DNA of 64,000 bases, taken from contig NZ_FOLQ01000014.1 of the NCBI RefSeq assembly GCF_900112365.1, positions 62,001 to 126,000 on the forward strand, written 5' to 3'. The position numbers were made by a program, and so were the translations under genes. Positions 62,074 to 64,000 of this stretch are shown in pieces. Source of the DNA: Spirosoma endophyticum (GTDB lineage Bacteria > Bacteroidota > Bacteroidia > Cytophagales > Spirosomataceae). Numbering within the stretch: the stretch's first letter is position 1; every line of letters begins with the position of its first letter. Under the pieces are notes generated by a model. The model was given only the letters and a program-made list of their open reading frames with translations, was not told the DNA's origin and made no database searches.

Positions 62074-63270
62074 TCAGGCCATCAGTTTATTGAACAAAGT
62101 TACAAGAGTTGCGACGCTTTGGTGGGCCGGATGACGTTCGAGAATTTTTTGCCCGAGCCGTTCCCCCAGTTGCCTGCGTAACCCCGGCTGGCGAAGTAGT
62201 TCGAGGACGCGATCACTCATAGTATCGAGATCAAGATAGGGCACTATGAAACCACCATCGGTTTCAACAAGTTCGGGAGAACCACCAGCGTCGGCAAAAC
62301 AGACTACGGGCACACCGGACAAACCCGCTTCAAACACCACCAGCGGATAGGGGTCTTCGCGGGAACAAAGCACAAATACGTCGAAGCGGCTCATGTACCG
62401 TAGCACATCGGGCGTTGGTGGAATCAGGTGAACCCGATCGGCCAGCCCCGCTTTTCGAATGTCCAGTAGCAAATCGTCCCGTAGTGATCCGGGTGGTACG
62501 CCTACCCACACAAAATGAACGGGTGGGTCCTGAGCCGTGGCCCGACCAATTACCTGCCGAGCTAATGTTACAAAGAGATCATTACCCTTGCGCCATTCCG
62601 CGTTCCCACATCCGCCTACAATCCGGGCATTGGCCGGCAACCCCAGGGATTCATACATACTGGGCTGCTGACGCGCCTGCTGCACGTTTCGCTCCAGCGA
62701 CGGCGTATCAATGAGTGTATACAGGGTTATGCGCGCCGGATCGAAGCCGTGTTGTTGCTCGTAATAGCGGGCAGTGGCTTTGGAGACAGATAGTAATTGG
62801 GTAGTCCTGTTGAGGAGGTATTTCAACTGGTCGGGTTGGGTATACATCCGAACGGACATGTCGAGTTCATGGACGAACGTAATGACCGGTATTCTGTCGG
62901 GAATGTCCAACTGACCAAACCAGCGGCTGCTCGTTACTGTATTGACTAAGACAAGATCGACGGAATCCAGCCTCAACTGCGCCCGCACTTTTTGTTGATG
63001 CGCTTTTGTCTGTCGGTCATGAAGCTGTTGCCATACGCCTAGTTTCCAGAGCACTTTGTCCGTCAACGCATCCACTACGTAGCGGTTGGGCGCGGGCCAG
63101 ACCACAACGGGGCAGATGGCTCGATACTCATCCAGCAGTTGGCCGCCATCGCCTAAAAGCAGGCGCATCTGAATGCCGCCTTCAGCCTTCAGCAAACGCA
63201 TCAGGTTGAGCAGAACGAGTTGCGCGCCGGCGCGGTTGGCGTCGTGGCCTATTAATAGTATCGTTTTCAG
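62074..63270 (-). CDS. Glycosyltransferase family 4 with apparent CTG start
   Basis: A 398-residue GT-B protein if started at the CTG at 63270. The first in-frame ATG (63201) would cut off KTILLIGHDANRAGAQLVLL, which is the acceptor-side loop (GHDA-x-R-GA) needed in this family, and there is no ATG, GTG or TTG between it and the in-frame TGA six bases before the CTG. The donor half has VGGCGNAEWRKGNDLF and an E-x7-E in SREDPYPLVVFEAGLSGVP. Real CTG start or a mutated ATG. Confidence 0.82.
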   Translation of the reverse strand: MKTILLIGHDANRAGAQLVLLNLMRLLKAEGGIQMRLLLGDGGQLLDEYRAICPVVVWPAPNRYVVDALTDKVLWKLGVWQQLHDRQTKAHQQKVRAQLRLDSVDLVLVNTVTSSRWFGQLDIPDRIPVITFVHELDMSVRMYTQPDQLKYLLNRTTQLLSVSKATARYYEQQHGFDPARITLYTLIDTPSLERNVQQARQQPSMYESLGLPANARIVGGCGNAEWRKGNDLFVTLARQVIGRATAQDPPVHFVWVGVPPGSLRDDLLLDIRKAGLADRVHLIPPTPDVLRYMSRFDVFVLCSREDPYPLVVFEAGLSGVPVVCFADAGGSPELVETDGGFIVPYLDLDTMSDRVLELLRQPGLRRQLGERLGQKILERHPAHQSVATLVTLFNKLMA

Positions 63271-63362
63271 CTTTCAGTGAACGGTTTACGGATTTTGGTC
63301 CTAGCATACAGCTTTGGCTACGTAGTAAATAACCGAAAACTGAGTACTGAAAACCGAAAACC
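63271..63362. repeat. Low-complexity inverted repeat of the ACTGAAAACCGAA type
   Basis: The gap between the acetyltransferase stop and the GT4 start holds left-arm words (ttttcagctttcag, cggtttacgg) and right-arm words (aaccgaaaactga, actgaaaaccgaaaaccc). A 13-base piece is shared with the repeat at 31588-31667. The repeat runs into the GT4 start codon. Confidence 0.6.
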
Positions 63363-64000
63363 CTAATACGCTTCGTAACTTGGTTTGGGAAGCTTTTTGG
63401 CAGGATTGCCGAGGTATAACCCCCATTCTTCCGTGTCTTTGTAAATGGCGGAAGCCATAGCGACGAAGGTACCCGTAGCGATATGCATGTAATCGCGGAT
63501 GGTGCTGTTGACGCCGAAAAAGCAGTAGGGTTCAATGACACAATGCCCCGACATGACTACGTGTGACGTAAAGAAAACGTGGTCTTTGATCTGGCCGTGG
63601 TGACCAATATGGTTACCGCTCCAAAGCACTACGTTGTTGCCGATCGTGGTAAAAGGCTGAATGGTGTTGTCTTCCAGAATGAAGCAATTTTCGCCAATCT
63701 GATTACCGAACAGGGTCGCTTTGGAACTGATGTACGAAATGAATTCATACCCTTTTGCTTTGGCTTCGAGGTAGATCCGCTCGCGGTTGCGGTTCATGTT
63801 TTTGCCCGTCATAGGAGCGAAAAACTTGTATTCCTGCGGAGGAAACAGCGTTTCGACATCCTCAAACGCTACCAATGGCAACCCCTGAAATTCGTTTCCG
63901 CTGATGTACTCACGATTAACGGTGAAAGCTGCTACGTCGTGCTCAGAATCGTGTGTGAGGTAGAAGTGCGCCAGTTCGGCCGTATCCATCACCCCGAAAA
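63363..64000 (-). CDS. Left-handed beta-helix acetyltransferase (NeuD-like), 5' end outside window
   Basis: At least 212 residues; the frame stays open to the window edge and reads FGVMDTAELAHFYLTHDSEH, which is the usual beginning of this family shortly after the start. The N-terminal alpha/beta part is followed by hexapeptide repeats (IGENCFILEDNTIQPFTTIG, NNVVLWSGNHIGHHGQIKDH). The histidine of GNHIGHHG is the likely catalytic residue. It should O- or N-acetylate a sugar, in line with the glycan operon it heads here. Confidence 0.85.
   Translation of the reverse strand, partial: FGVMDTAELAHFYLTHDSEHDVAAFTVNREYISGNEFQGLPLVAFEDVETLFPPQEYKFFAPMTGKNMNRNRERIYLEAKAKGYEFISYISSKATLFGNQIGENCFILEDNTIQPFTTIGNNVVLWSGNHIGHHGQIKDHVFFTSHVVMSGHCVIEPYCFFGVNSTIRDYMHIATGTFVAMASAIYKDTEEWGLYLGNPAKKLPKPSYEAY

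Noticed and set aside
1..64000. Insertion sequences, prophage, plasmid origin
   Set aside because: No transposase, integrase, phage structural or replication-initiator gene is visible on either strand.

Overview
The window looks like the chromosome of a Bacteroidota bacterium of the Cytophagales type, most like Spirosoma or a close relative. The signs are a type IX secretion C-terminal sorting domain on a giant secreted protein, a TTTG-19-TAnnTTTG promoter of the Bacteroidota kind in front of two tRNA genes, little sign of Shine-Dalgarno sites, base composition near 50% G+C, and families common in that group (DUF2279, DUF4332, DUF2490, DUF5672, BatB/BatC-like proteins). This placement is inference; no 16S gene is present.

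Layout. 1-10.8 kb: the tail of a CHAT-domain protein, a DEDDh exonuclease, an S9 peptidase, a FUSC membrane protein, an ABC exporter, rpiB, and a zwf-cupin-pgl cluster for the oxidative pentose phosphate pathway. 11-23.8 kb: an exopolysaccharide or O-antigen locus with glycosyltransferases, an O-antigen polymerase-like protein, two acyltransferase-3 proteins, a polysaccharide deacetylase, a formyltransferase-like enzyme, a WcaF-like acetyltransferase, and a WecA/MraY-type initiating transferase at the end. 24-34.6 kb: housekeeping genes, including mqo, a DUF2279 protein, a DUF4332 protein, the diadenylate cyclase cdaA, rnz, a STAS protein, purC, a thiolase, and a BatB/BatC-like pair. 34.7-35 kb: tRNA-Ser(GCT) and tRNA-Pro(TGG) behind one strong promoter.

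35-53 kb is an accessory stretch. It holds multi-membrane GT-C-like proteins, a dolichol-phosphate-mannose-synthase-like GT2, a remnant of an acyltransferase, several very small genes, a 1558-residue T9SS protein with a large internal duplication, a GT14 enzyme beside an Asp-box protein, and a badly damaged sensor histidine kinase. The kinase has lost its phospho-acceptor histidine (now proline), carries a one-base frameshift and an in-frame amber codon, and seems to lack most of its sensor region. Near it are a sigma-54-like promoter with an upstream palindrome, and a pair of LytTR-type direct repeats.

53-56.9 kb: a metal-dependent hydrolase with membrane segments inserted after its HxH motif, a DUF2490 protein and two unknown proteins. 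57-64 kb: a minus-strand glycan operon with two paralogous glycosyltransferases, a GT2, a DUF5672 protein, a GT9 heptosyltransferase-like enzyme, a GT4 whose only plausible start is CTG, and a left-handed-helix acetyltransferase cut by the window edge.

Two patterns cut across the genes. The hexamer ACGTAG/CTACGT occurs about 86 times by hand count, against roughly 31 expected. Several intergenic gaps are filled by long, low-complexity inverted repeats built from one short word each; different gaps share the same word. I saw no transposase, integrase, CRISPR array or prophage.
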